Source: Nipponacmea schrenckii (lineage: Eukaryota > Mollusca > Gastropoda > Lottiidae). From it: 64,000 bases of DNA. A model generated the notes under the pieces. The model was not told the origin of the DNA. It made no database searches and worked only from the letters and a program-made list of their open reading frames with translations. Location: positions 8,680,001-8,744,000 of the forward strand of contig JAUJPP010000011.1 of the NCBI GenBank assembly GCA_030562195.1, written 5' to 3'. Each line of letters opens with the position of its first letter. Positions within the stretch are counted from its first letter, which is position 1. The translations under genes were made by a program, and so were the position numbers. Below are positions 47,696 through 60,084 of this stretch, one piece after another.

Positions 47696-50600
47696 ATATG
47701 AAAGACAAACTTCTACAACTGAGAACCTGTATGCCTTGCCCTGACAGAGTTCCCTGACCTTGGTGTATAATAACTTGTAGCCATAATCCCCAGCATGTTA
47801 CATGTTAAATCAGGCCAATGTCACTGTATCAAGTAGTAAAATCAGTAACTGGATATCAATATACAATACTAGGGGTATTTAAAGATACAATCACCATGTT
47901 TGACAGAGCACATTCACTACAAATAGTAGCTTAGTATATCCAGACAATCAACTGGACAAGCTATTTGTACAGATATGGCTTGGGGAGAGAAGAACTAGGC
48001 ACCTAAAACTAGGCACCAGGGGAGAAGTTTTAGGTACCTAGTTTTTCTGACTCTCCCCCCGCCATATCTGTCCAAATAGCTATCAGAGGCTGGGAATAGA
48101 GTCAGCAAGTTTCGGACTAATAATAGGCCTATATATTAATATCTAGAGAAACACTAATACTGTCCCTTAAATATCTACCGGTACCTATAAATCAGTTACT
48201 TAGGCAAGAGAGGCCTATAATGAGGCTATATCTAGTCTATTACTAGCCTATATCCAGCCTATTACTAGCCTATAATATAAGGGGTTAATGAAAAGCAGGC
48301 CGATATTTCAGACTACACCATACATAGTCTTAAACTTGCTGACTCTAATAAAACCAATTGTTCCAACAAAGATCTTTCACTGGTGCCTGGAGGTTGTGTC
48401 AACATATCTTTGCCTGTGCCTTTGTAACAACGCCCTTCAACACAATGTTACAATCTACCAGCCATATCTGTCTAAATAGCTATCTGAGTTTCATAATCGT
48501 TTCGGACTATCTAATACACTGCTGTATTATGCAGCCAACTGGCTACATGTAATTCAACTGCTGCTTATGTAATGTAATATATTTGACAAGCAAACTACCC
48601 AGTATATCTTGAAGCAGAATTCAAACACAAACCTCGCGCTGATCTATTTTAAAACTTCTTCTTTTAAAACTGTCCAAGTTCAGCTCACAAATCTATACGA
48701 TGTGCCAGCACTTCAATTTTCAAGGACGCTGACCTTTTCATGAACTCTTAGCATGTAAACAAATCAATTACTTCCCTTGAATTACACTCAGACTACAGTT
48801 AATTCTCTCTCAGATGGAAACAGACTACAGCTAGTTTACTTCCATTGAATTAGACCCAGACTACAGTTAATTCTCTCTCAGATGAAAACAGACTACAAAT
48901 AACTTACTTCCCTTGAATTAGACTTCAGACTACAGGTAATTCTCTCTAAGATGGAAACAGACTACAAATAATTTACTTGAATTAGACCCAGACTACAGTT
49001 AGATATCTCTTAAAAGAATGAAAAACAAATTATCTTTCCTTAGATAGAATAAGACCACAATTAATTCTTCTCTTGATACAATGAAGATTTAAGATTTAAT
49101 CACACTGTGCTGTCCTGTTTAAAGAAGGACGAGTAAGTCTTCCCTGTCTTGCTACCATCACCAACATGGATCCAACTCTGAAAGAAAATACAAACCAACC
49201 CCAAGGACGAATTCTTTTGACTTTATTTTAATATATCTTGGACATATGAAGTAATAGCATGGTTCTCTATGTGAGATTTGTTGACTAAACCAAATTTTGA
49301 GAGTTCAATCCCAATAAAGGTTAAGATAAGCCTTTTCATTTCAATCTGTTTTATATTGTCTTGTTGATTAGGTTAACACTAAACCAGTATCTAGTATAAA
49401 CTAATGTCCTGTGTGGTAAAGGCTGAGTATGTAAAAGATTCCTTGCCACTGTTCTTGCAAAATTTACATATTGCATGCCCGTTTCTATGGGCTTAAACAG
49501 GTGCAGAAATGTGAAACTTATTCAATGCATCTCTTTTACTGCAGAATAGAACATTAAAGTGATAAGTTGAAATAATTTGATAATAATTTATTAAAATAAT
49601 GTAATTTTAGAGTAATAAAAATATAAGAAAAAATATTTAAATATCTTCAACATTTATAACATTCTATACCATTAATTATTAACTTTTGACCTTTGACCTG
49701 TACATAATTAAACCAGTTGTATTGAGGTCCATTACAAGTCTATTGGCCAACATAATAATATTTATTAAGTACATTTTTCTAAAATCATTTAAGCACCATC
49801 TGTTAAAACCTCACTAGGTATTTTCTGTCAAAGTAAAAAGATGCAACCCTGATACTTGTAAGACCAAAACTTGACCCTACAAATATCAATATTACTATAC
49901 ATAAGACAGATGGATGGAAACTTCTAGTATATTTATTCTTAACGTTTCAATGGTTCTTACATCGTTATCAGGAACTATGAATTTAGAAATATTCTAGGAC
50001 TATCATTATATTCCTGATGAGAAACACATTGAAACATTGAAAGCCAGAAATATTCTAGAATTATCCCTCCATAAAACTGACTTATTTATTTATAACTTGT
50101 GCTTCTAATATTAAAAGATTAATATTACTGGAAGTATATTCTTGAAATCTCCATATTAAGAGATTTTCAAATATTTTTATTTAAATCCTAGTGGTATACG
50201 GCATCAGTCCTATTTTTTCTCTTTATGTCTGTGGTTCCTGCAAATTTTCAATGTACATTGATAACATTTAAAAATTATTACAATTATTTCATTTGATTCA
50301 TAAAACACATTGTCTACAATTTAACTATATCAGTATCCCTGATACATCAACAAAATATCAATAAAATCTCTTGACAATTTTTTATTACTAACTTAGAATC
50401 ACATATAAAAACAGATTAAAATCTTTGTGTATATTTATATAACTCTCTTTATCTACCTTCGGTATTCACCATCTTGATATTAGATTGGACTTTTTCATTA
50501 ATAGTCAAAAAAAGATATTTCTGCTCAGATAAACTTATATTGTGTTGATTACTACTTACACTATTTTAAAAGGAACAGAAGAGAAGGAGTTAAAACTCCC

Positions 50601-50780
50601 ATTTCCATCTATCACAGGTAATAATATATAAATATACTTTGACAATTACTGGCCTTGTAATAATCATAGAACAACCTTTACTCAATTCACAATGCTCACT
50701 GACCCCCCCCCCCACCCTCAAACCTCTTTCTTAATATTGCTTTTACCATATAAACATCATAAAATATCTCTTATCTAATC
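47696..50780. other. Hexokinase 5' flank and RAB3IP 3' flank
   Basis: The acceptor at 47379 (gattacag) shows that hexokinase has at least one non-coding 5' exon upstream; a weak candidate donor is at about 48632. Degenerate repeats of about 70 bp (cagactacagttaattctct) occupy 48775-49030. A family M fragment is at 50205-50385 and a poly-C run at about 50702-50710. Open frames at 48288-48552 are not recognised. Confidence 0.4.
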
Positions 50781-50784
50781 CACA

Positions 50785-51250
50785 CAATCTTCACAATGTC
50801 AAGTTATCATCAACTTCATCTTACACATCTTCACAATGTCAAGTTATTATCAACTTCATCTTACACATCTTCACAATGTCAAGTTATCAACTTATCTTAT
50901 ACATCTTCACAATGTCAAGTTATTACAAACTTCATCTTATACATCTTCACAATGTCAAGCTATTACAAACTTCATCTTATACATCTTCACAATGTCAAGT
51001 TATTATCAACTTATCTTATAATCTTACAATGTCAAGTATTACAAACTTCATCTTAACATCTTCACAATGTCAAGTTATTACAAACTTCATCTTATATATC
51101 TTCACAATGTCAAGCTATTACCAACTTCATCTTATACATCTTCACAATGTCAAGTTATAATAAACTTCATCTTATATATTTCAATGTCAAGTATTACAAA
51201 CTTCATCTTAACATCTTCACAATGTCAAGTTATTACAAACTTCATCGTTG
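50785..51250. repeat. Minisatellite of about 40 bp
   Basis: About eleven units of catcttcacaatgtcaagtt plus 'attacaaacttcatcttata'. Two patches (51018-51058 and 51175-51200) lack several single bases relative to the other units. It lies in the RAB3IP 3'UTR or flank; the open frames over it are by-products. Confidence 0.9.
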
Positions 51251-51539
51251 ATTGGACTGTACGCCAAGGAATAAAGCCAATTTGAGCCCTCAACAGAAAA
51301 ACTAAACATTATGTCAAGGGCTGTGATTAGATGTTTTCCAACACACTATCCAATCAAATAGCTTCACTTAACTGTGGCTTATTGCTGTCAAGGTATAATA
51401 TGAAGATTGCAATAACTTGACAATCTGAAGATGTATGGACTCTTGACATCACAACCTTTAACAAAATCTTTAAAATTACCCATAAAACCCATCACAAACG
51501 TCATGTTTCTGGTTTCACAGCCTAGAATTGTATATTTCA

Positions 51540-51710
51540 GATCTGCTGCCATGGTAACACTATCACTCTGGTAACCATGGTATAAATATTACACATTAAT
51601 ACACTCACAACAATAGTTTATAATCACAACAAAGTTTAGTTGCCATTGTAACTCTTAATCAATAATTCAAATATATCACTGGCCTTTATTCTGGTTGCTA
51701 TGGTAATAGT
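51540..51710. promoter_or_regulatory. Cluster of RFX X-box-like motifs
   Basis: GCTGCCATGGTAAC (51547-51560), GGTAACCATGG (51570-51580) and GTTGCTATGGTAAT (51694-51707) resemble the X-box GTTRCCATGGYAAC recognised by RFX factors. It lies 3' of the RAB3IP stop, so any role would be as an enhancer or belong to another transcript. Confidence 0.3.
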
Positions 51711-51921
51711 TTTGTGCATATTCTGGTATCCAAGATATAATAATACTGTTTCCAAGGTACTTGATTCGGTGGTATGATACACGCCAACTCTGGCAGGCTG
51801 TGGTGTTCGATATTATGGAATATTAAACTGTGGCGTCGCTATGACGATATAAAGTTTAAGTAATTATTTATATTTTGACATCTACAAATTACCGTTTTCA
51901 ATTTAACATTTAAATAATAGA

Positions 51922-54900
51922 TTATGTATATCCAAGTTTAGCTAGCGCCATCTGTCTTCGTAGATTTGATATTTCATAAAATGCATCTTTATCTAAAAAA
52001 AAAAAACAAAAGAAATTGATAAACTGTACATCAGAAAAGTTTCTGATTTTCTAGGCTGGTGCTTTTTATGAAAACCCTGAAGCGTGAAGAGTAAATTATC
52101 AAAGTTTGATTTAAAATAGAGTGTTAAAGCTAGAGTATTTATATTATCACGTTGGACCATCAATAATCAGGGGGTGGCCTGTAGCAGTCTTATAGGGTAT
52201 TGAAACCCTTCCATAGATAGCCTTCTTGGCTACACTGATCAAATGGTGGTGGTCAGTTCTAACCTCAGTCAGCGAGTGAAAGTCTAATGCTATCTTTCCT
52301 TATTATTCCCGATATCCCAGCTGTAAATGGTTAACGATAACTTGGAAAAGATAAATTCCAAGAGGTTTGGGTAAGGAAAGCTGGTAGAAAGGATCAATGA
52401 AGTGTACAGGGTGAATTCCAGTCAACAAACTGTACATGGTTATAGATATATATCAATGTCAAGAGGTTTTGCCAGGAACCACCTGACAACAGGTTTGATT
52501 TCTACCTACAGTGAGCTTGAAATAGGTACAGAAATGTTGAATCTCCCTCAAAGTTAAGTATAATTTTAATGCTATGCCCAGTACCAACAAGGGTCCACCA
52601 AGACAAGTCTTGTGTTAAATTCATATTTACCTTCACTTTTTACCAGACCTTGTTGTATATATCGGATATAGGTATAAAAATCACAAACTGCTGCTATCTG
52701 AAATATTACCCATAACAACCATTAGAAATAAATTTAAAGATTCTATCACAACCTTACAAATGTATTTCTAAAAATCCTAAACTTTATTTATGTTAAGTTT
52801 TGGAGAATTCTTGTTATATATTTCCATTGTGGTCTGATCAATTGTTTGTTCAACTCTCTTGTGTTGAAGGTAATTTAAGTTATTTTATGAAATGCCCTTG
52901 GTGATCTTCAATAATATTTAGTTTAAATGTCTGGGGGTATTCAAAATCACCATGTGCATTTCATAGAATTACTTAAATTACCTTCAATTATAGAGAATAG
53001 AATATTAACATAATTCATGATCATCAAAACATTGTTGAAAGTGGACTTCACAAGTCTGTAATATCCGAGAATTTGAAATCTTTAAGCCTAGTTCTGAAAT
53101 CTTTTCATGAAAACAAAAGCAGATGCATGCACCAACATCCCCAGATCATGGATAAAAATGACGTCATCCATAGCAACAGAACAAATGAATCCAATTTAAT
53201 CAAATTGTATAATTGAGTACTATAAAAAATATAATAATTAACTGACCCTATTTCTACAGAGCTGTGATATAGAATACCAATCTGTGTCTTCGGTATCCAG
53301 ACGTATTTTATAATTACATAGTTTGTGGGATTCCGTTAACGAACATTTCCTAGGGTAGGAATTATCGCCAGGGATAGGTTCAATCGTCAGACAATTTCTC
53401 TCCACACATTCTAACAGCCGCGTTGCTAGCTACAATAAAGATTAAGGGTTAAATAAAAGTTTTCTCTTGTCATGATTATGTTTATTGAGAACATCCAATA
53501 CCTGCAGTGTCCACTGAGGACCAGCTTACTCAAGTCTTAAAGAAGTTTCTGGATTTGTAGTCTTACAAAATTTTTGCTCAAATTTATGAAAACTTTACAA
53601 ATCTAAGGCAAATGAACTTAACTGTTTTAAATAAATAAAAAAAATTTTCAAAAAGATTTATCGTGTATACTTTAAGTATGAAAGAACTAAGCTATACTGT
53701 TACATACCCGATTATTTTGGAAATTGAGACAGGGTTTAACATCTTCGTTAAAAACACGACTGAAAAATGGACTGGTGCTGGGGTCCAGTACAGGATTCTT
53801 TCTCCATTGTTGAAATTCTTCAAAACAGGCTGTATCCAACTGAAACAGGATAGAACAAACGTTTTGATTTTCATCTTTTAAAACCAAAAAGTTATTAACC
53901 TTTCTCTTTGTGCTTTGAAACATTTCTAGAGGTCAAGCCATTTTGATACTTCTAGAATTTCTGTCCATGCAATGACATGAACTTTGGTTTCGTAAGGTGT
54001 GAGATGTGTTCAGAGCATCAACTAGAATGTTTTCCCTTAATTTATTCTTCTGCAAAGCATTGACAATGAAAGTCACAGGAAATTAGGATGGTTCTTACAT
54101 AGAATAACAGCATACATAGTTTCGTGTGTTATTCCAATGTAAGAACTAAATGAAGTTTCGTATAAAAATAAAAGACTTCTTTACCTCTTTACATTTTAAT
54201 TTGACTGATTCTTGTTGAGCCTCCTCTTTCTGCCGAGCTTCCTTGGTGAATTCATGGTGACTAGTGGATCGACGGTGGGTCTTCCAGAATGGTTTAATAC
54301 TAGTCTTCTCTTTCTTGGGGGTGTGAGTATCTATCTGGGGGTGGAGATGTTTATTGGGCGAGTTAGGGGTCGATGTTAATACCAATTGTTTTAATGCCAC
54401 AACTTCTGCCTGTAATACCTCAATCTGAAATGAATGAATAGAATAATAAATGAATGAATAATGAATGAATGAATGAATAAATAAAATGGATAACAGATGA
54501 ATGAATGAAAGATAAATGAATAAAAAAATACATCCTATAGGACTGACAGACTGACCAAACAGTCTCATTTGAAATTGGGAATAAGAAGATTGTTTTCTTT
54601 TTCCATTTCACAAAGCCAGACTAATTAATGACGTATGTTGTTAGAAACTATATGATATATATGATAGTTGTGATAACAGTAAGCAGTCAAACAAGATTCA
54701 AAGCTTAATATTTGAAATGAAAACTTACTTTCTGATTGGCCTCTGTTAACAGTTTTTCAGACTGAATTCGTTTGATATTGGCATCTTGAACCTGTTTATT
54801 AGCTTCCTGGAATCCAAATAAAATGAATTGAACTTTGAGATTGGATTGGTATTCTCAAGGAATTATTTGATCAAACTGTATTACATACTATATAACAACT

Positions 54901-57900
54901 TTTTAAATAAAACAGACAAAAAACAGAAAATAGCTGGTTAAAGACAAAGAGTTAGTAAAACAGAAAGAGTTGGTGAAACAGAAAGAGTTGGTGAAACAGA
55001 AAGAGTTGGTGAAACAGAAAGAGTTGGTGAAACATTGGTGAAACAGAATGAGTTGGTGAAACATTGGTGCAATAGAAAGATTGGTGAAACAGAAAGAGTT
55101 GGTGAAACAGAAAGAGTTGGTAAAATAGAAAGAGTTGGTGAAACAGAAAGAGTTGGTGAAACAGAAAGAGTTGGTGAAACATTGGTGCAATGGTGAAACA
55201 GAAAGAGTTGGTGAAACAGAAAAAGAAAATGGGAAACAAAAGAGTTGGTGAAACATTGGTGAAACAGAAAGAGTTGAGTGAACAGAAAGAGATGGTGAAA
55301 CAGAAAGAGTTGGTGAAACAGAAAGATTGGTGAAACAGAAAGAGTTGGTGAAACATTGGTGCAATAGAAAGAGTTAGTAAAACAGAAAGAGTTGGTGAAA
55401 CAGAAAGATGGTGAAAATTCAGAAAGAGTTGGTGAAAGAATGGGGAAACAAAAAGAGTTGGTGAAACAGAAAGAGTTGGTGAAACAGAAAGAGTTGATGA
55501 AACATTGGTGCAATAGAAAGAGATAGTAAAACAGAAAGAGTTGGTGAAACAGAAAGAAATGATGAAACAGAAAGAGTTGGTGAAACATTGGTGAAACAGA
55601 AAGAGTTAGTAAAACAGAAAGAGTTGGTGAAACAGAAAGAGTTGGTGAAACATTGGTGAAACAGAATGAGTTAGTGAAACATTGGTGTAATAGAAAGAGT
55701 TTGTGAGACAGAAAGAGTTGGTGAAACATTGGTGCAATAGAAAGAGTTAGTGAAACAGAAAGAGTTGGTGAAACAGAAAGAGTTGGTGAAACATTGGTGA
55801 AACAGAAAGAGTTGGTGAAACAGAAAGAGTTGGTGAAACATTGGTGAAACAGAAAGAGTTGGTGAAACAGAAGGAGTTGGTGAAACAGAAAGAGTTGGTG
55901 AAACATTGGTGAAACAGAAAGAGTTGGTGAAACAGAAAGAGTTGGTGAAACATTGGTGAAACAGAATGAGTTAGCGAAACATTGGTGAAACAGAAAGAGT
56001 TAGTAAAACAGAAAGATTTGGTGAAACAGAAAGAGGTGGGGAGACAGAAAGAGTTGGTGAAACAGAAAGAGTTGGTGAAACAGAAAGAGTTGGTTAAACA
56101 GAAAGAGTTGGTGAAACATAAAGAGTTGGTGAAACAGAAAGAGTTGGTGAAACAGAAGGAGATGGGAAAACAGAAAGAGTTAGTAAAACAGAAAGAGTTG
56201 GTGAAACAGAAAGAGTTGGTGAAACAGAAAGAGTTGGTGAAACATTGGTGAAACAGAATGAGTTGGTGAAACAGAAAGAGTTAGTAAAACAGAAAGAGTT
56301 GGTAAAATAGAAAGAGTTGGTGAAACAGAAAGAGTTGGTGAAACAGAAAGAGTTGGTGAAATAGAAAGAGTTGGTGAAACAGAAAGAGGTGGGGAAACAG
56401 AAAAAGTTAGTAAAACAGAAAGAGTTGGTGAAAAAGAAAGAGTTGGTGAAACAGAAAGAGTTGGTGAAACATTGGTGAAACAGAAAGAGTTGGTGAAACA
56501 GTAAGATGTTGGTGAAACAGAAAGAGTTGGTGAAACATTAGAGAAACAGGAAGAGTTGATGAAACAGAAAGATGTTGGTGAAACAGAAAGAGTTGGTGAA
56601 ACATTGGTGAAACAGAAAGAGTTGGTGAAACAGAAAGAGTTGGTGAAACATTGGTGAAACAGAAAGAGTTGGTGAAACAGAAAGAGTTGGTGAAACAGAA
56701 AGAGTTGGTGAAACATTGGTGAAACAGAAAGAGTTGGTGAAACAGAAAGAGTTGGTGAAAGAGTTAGCATACCTCAAATAAACTGGCAGTTAAATCTTCC
56801 AATTCTTCCTCCATCTGGTACCGTACTTTTGATAATTTCTCACATTCTTCATCTTTTAGCTTTAATTCCTGCAACAAAATTTCTTAATTATTTCATATCT
56901 ATAATAAGGGGTTTGGATAACTTCAATATATTTAACTAAACAATGTAACTGGTCAACCAATATACCAAGATGACTTGGATAACAATAATACAGATGGAAA
57001 CAATACCTAATCAAAAGGTTTAAAGATGGGTTGCCTCATTAATTAGAGCCAAAGTAAACGTACTAATTGATTAATTGGGGTTTCTAATGAATAATCCATG
57101 TATTCTCAAGTTCAAAATTTCCTATGTGGATGTACAAATGCTTGTGGAATCCATTTGACTCTGATCTGCTTTGAAACGCTAAATTTAGAGTCCATGTTTG
57201 TTCACATGACCAAATGACGTCATATGAATGAAGGCGTCTAAAAATTGATTTTGTATTTTATTATTAGTGAGTTAAAACTTATTTAAATTAATTCATAATG
57301 TGTTTACAAAATGATATTTAAACGTTTTATTTGCTAGAGATAATAAATGGAATACCAAAATGCCATTGTTGTTGTGGAAAATATTAAGGATTGTGGGCAA
57401 TAACAACAGCGTCCGGTTACGTCATGATTTATGTACCGAATTGACAGACTGAAGCAGAAGATACAAATACTGTAATGAAATTATAAGATAAGCAATCATA
57501 GAAACAGTCCTGTTGCTAGGACTGAATTGATACTGACAGACATTTGAACGATATTTGAGACTTGACGTACATACCTATGTTAGTACCCTACCGTGGGAAT
57601 TCTGGTCATAATTAGCCTCATTACGAGTTAATTAAGGACATATTGGACCAATCTGGTATATTTCCCAGTCATTAGAACACATCTATATTTATTACCGTCC
57701 AATTATGTAATATTTATTTATATATAAATAATAAGGGTAGATTTGACTTACATACAATTAACTGTTAATTAAAACCACATAATCTTATAGATTAGGGGAA
57801 AGGTAACAGTTTACTTATCAAGGATACTAATTAAATATTAAAAAATTTTAAAATAATCTTTTTTTAGATTTGGGTTTTGGGTTTGAAATGATAACAGGTT

Positions 57901-58981
57901 AAGTTAATAACGTTTAATTACTAGAATTTAAGTCCAAAATTTTTTTAAAAATTTAAAATTAAAACATTATTTTTTAAACAACCAAGCTCTTCTTTTCCCC
58001 TTAAATTGTTAGTTCTTTGTGTGAATGAAATAGTTTTCAAGAGAATCATTAAAGTTTAATAAGGTTGTTTAATTATCTAAAATTTTTTAAGGATAACAGT
58101 TGGCTCATAAGCATTTGGGTTGGGGAACAGAATAGTAATGAAAACTTAGTAGAGGGTCCTCTAATTAACAACCAATTAATATGACTATCCCAAACTTTCC
58201 GTGACTGAAAAAATGGAATTTGAGAATTTTCTTGTACAGGGTAGATTCAGAGATTTTCTTTAAAATTTAATAATCGTTTGTTTTAATCTACTACATTATT
58301 TAAGGATTAAAGTGGTCTCTTATAAATTATGTATACGGGAAACGTAATAGTCTCATTTGGGCCCTTTAGTATGTTTATGGGTGATCTGATGTATTTACAC
58401 ACCAATAATGCTAGTGAGACCAAAGTTTAATTCTTATATTTATATTGTTGATACCAATTCACTGTTTTATATGAAATTGACACAAATCTTAGATTGCGTC
58501 AATTGTTGTAGCTTTGCTATGTCATAGCGTCATGTGACAAACTACTAAAAAAAAATAAACGCCAGTTAGCGTAACTGGATCATTGAAGGGAACAATAGTA
58601 GAAATGTTAATATTACCACACATTCATGGCAATGAAGTACATTTTATAGTTGAATAGTAGATCAGTATAGTCTAGTCATCAACAAAACATCGTTTAAAAA
58701 ATGACCGATTGGGGAAAAAAAATCAAATACGCTGCTCTGGCACAGGGTTAAGGTAATGTTTACAAGTTTTCAACACCGTGGTATCTGATATTTGTATAGA
58801 TCTTACCTTCTGAGCATTAGTTAGTTCATGCTGTAGTCTGGAGAAGGCGTGAGTTTTAGCCTCCGCCATTGTAAAACTTCGTCGCCTAGTGAGAGCATTA
58901 GAGACACAATCAGAGTAAGAGTGCCGGAAGGGCTGACGTTTGGGTCCGGCTCGTAAATCAACCAAGTCTGTACTCTCATCA
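51922..58981 (-). CDS. RAB3IP: RAB3IP/RAB3IL1-type Rab guanine-nucleotide exchange factor (Rabin8/GRAB, Sec2 domain), 5' incomplete
   Basis: Exchange factor for Rab8/Rab3 in exocytosis and ciliogenesis. Eight exons (minus): 58981-58807 (begins in phase, so an upstream exon exists), 56868-56773, 54806-54729, 54424-54185, 53839-53708, 53429-53247, 52697-52631 and 51992-51922 (TAA). They give 346 codons with every junction in phase. The Sec2 coiled coil spans [48 protein letters not shown] and [20 protein letters not shown]. The C-terminal half carries [65 protein letters not shown] and [13 protein letters not shown], the family's hallmark end. Invertebrates usually have one gene ancestral to RAB3IP and RAB3IL1, so the symbol is nominal. 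Upstream N-terminal exon(s) were not recognised to 64000. The first intron between 56773 and 54806 is almost filled by an 18-bp array. Confidence 0.96.
52300..52500 (+). repeat. SINE-like element family A (tail part)
   Basis: Contains 'cccagctgtaaatggttaac' and 'aattccaagaggtttgggta', matching 650-715. Inserted in the last RAB3IP intron, antisense to the gene. Confidence 0.6.
52864..52988. repeat. Foldback (inverted repeat) in RAB3IP intron
   Basis: Arms ttgaaggtaatttaagttat (52864 on) and 'acttaaattaccttcaatt' (to 52988) are inverse, about 33 bp each with few mismatches; the loop is about 55 bp. Confidence 0.85.
54095..54165. repeat. Isolated copy of the 38-bp minisatellite unit from 10.3 kb
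   Basis: 'catacatagtttcgtgtgtt' followed by 'attccaatgtaagaact', ending 20 bp from RAB3IP exon 4 at 54185. On the 5' side an inverted half (ggttcttacatagaataac) precedes it, which suggests that the unit derives from a small foldback element. Confidence 0.75.
54428..54530. repeat. (AATG)n tetranucleotide tract
   Basis: Imperfect gaatgaat repeats starting immediately inside the RAB3IP intron, at the acceptor side of the exon that starts at 54424. Confidence 0.9.
54940..56768. repeat. 18-bp minisatellite (GAAACAGAAAGAGTTGGT), about 1.8 kb
   Basis: Roughly 95 units of 18 bp, interrupted at intervals by an 11-bp insert (gaaacattggt) that gives 29-bp variants. The 18-bp period is divisible by 3, so open frames up to 322 codons exist on the minus strand (FHQLFL repeats) and 89 codons on the plus strand (VKQKEL repeats). 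These are by-products. On the transcribed (minus) strand each unit is ACCAACTCTTTCTGTTTC. The array begins 6 nt inside the RAB3IP intron. Confidence 0.95.
56880..58800 (-). other. RAB3IP intron, no exon seen
   Basis: AT-rich DNA with long T/A runs at 57850-58100. TGACGTCA lies at 57215-57222. The left arm of the 84-bp inverted repeat is at 57451-57534. Confidence 0.5.
57451..57534 (+). repeat. Left arm of a perfect 84-bp inverted repeat
   Basis: From gaagcagaagatacaaatac to 'aggactgaattgatact'. Its exact reverse complement is 59621-59704; I compared all 84 positions and found no mismatch. The flanking sequences do not match. Confidence 0.93.
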
Positions 58982-60080
58982 CTGGAAAGAAAAATTCAAC
59001 ACTTATAAAAAGGAATACAAATCTATTGTAATGACTCACTATTTTCAGAAGTAATTTGAGTATCGAATATGTGTTCAAAACTGAACAAATCAAAATAGGA
59101 AATTCGCTGTCTTTTCTTAGCTGTAAAGAATATTTCATGTCTGGTTGATAAGGTCTATACAAGAAAATACAGTGTATAAGGTTTATTCTTGACGATACAT
59201 GGCATTTTATAAAAGTTGGGCAATGTTTAATTTACTAGTCTGCAAATAAACTGTTATCCCATCGTCGATTCCTTTCGTGGACTTCAACAAATGTATAAAT
59301 CCAGCAATAGTGAACGAGCCAATAAAAACTTATCTCATCGTTGATTCCTTACACAGAAATCCAGCGCTTTTAATTTTTGTAATAGAGCAATGGCTGTATT
59401 CATAGCAATGTAACACAAAATATTAGGAGGTCTAAATCAATATTGTTTTCATTGTCAATATCTAATGTTGTTTCTATGCAGCCCCGTCGTAAGGGTTTTC
59501 CTCTCTCAAAACCTTCTGCAGTTGGCAGAGATTGATTAATTTACAACCATCAAAAAGTTGAACATTTTGATTGAGATTCTGGCATTCTAGGGGAGAAGGA
59601 GGACTCATAATGCGAGCCCCAGTATCAATTCAGTCCTAGCAACAGGACTGTTTCTATGATTGCTTATCTTATAATTTCATTACAGTATTTGTATCTTCTG
59701 CTTCAAAATTAGACTGTTCATGGTTTGTTTGTAAGGTTCCTCAATACCTAGGATTGAAAAATTAGAACAGTGCAAATCAATGCTAACAGTGTCTCTGATA
59801 CACTTAAATTTAGTAGGAAAACCTATTTACAATCTCTTTAAACTGAAATAAGACCACTGTAAAAATCCAGATAAATCTTGTCAATTTAAGGAAATAAGGT
59901 TGATTTTGTTATCTTTATAGGGAAAGCATTTGAAGCGTTGTTTGTCTTGTTATATTTAATAATGATATCTAGATTCGCTTTCATTTCTTTAATACAAGTT
60001 GATTGTGTGGAAGTATCTTAGATATTCAATCTTGTGCCACTAAGTGTATTGGCTAACCTCAGAGAAGCCATAATGTCCTT
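58982..60080 (-). other. RAB3IP upstream intron or 5' flank
   Basis: No upstream exon could be identified. Contains the right arm of the 84-bp inverted repeat and a family M fragment at 59735-59845 ('aacagtgtctctgatacact', 'acctatttacaatctcttta'). Confidence 0.45.
59621..59704 (-). repeat. Right arm of a perfect 84-bp inverted repeat
   Basis: From agtatcaattcagtcctagc to 'gtatcttctgcttc'. Together with 57451-57534 it brackets the RAB3IP exon 58807-58981 at distances of about 0.64 kb and 1.27 kb. Confidence 0.93.
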
Positions 60081-60084
60081 GTAA

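Noticed and set aside
54938..56770. Long open frames (up to 322 codons) encoding FHQLFL or VKQKEL repeats
   Set aside because: The 18-bp unit is divisible by 3 and lacks stops in several frames on both strands, so open frames are automatic. The array lies within an intron of RAB3IP, with no splice signals or start context of its own.
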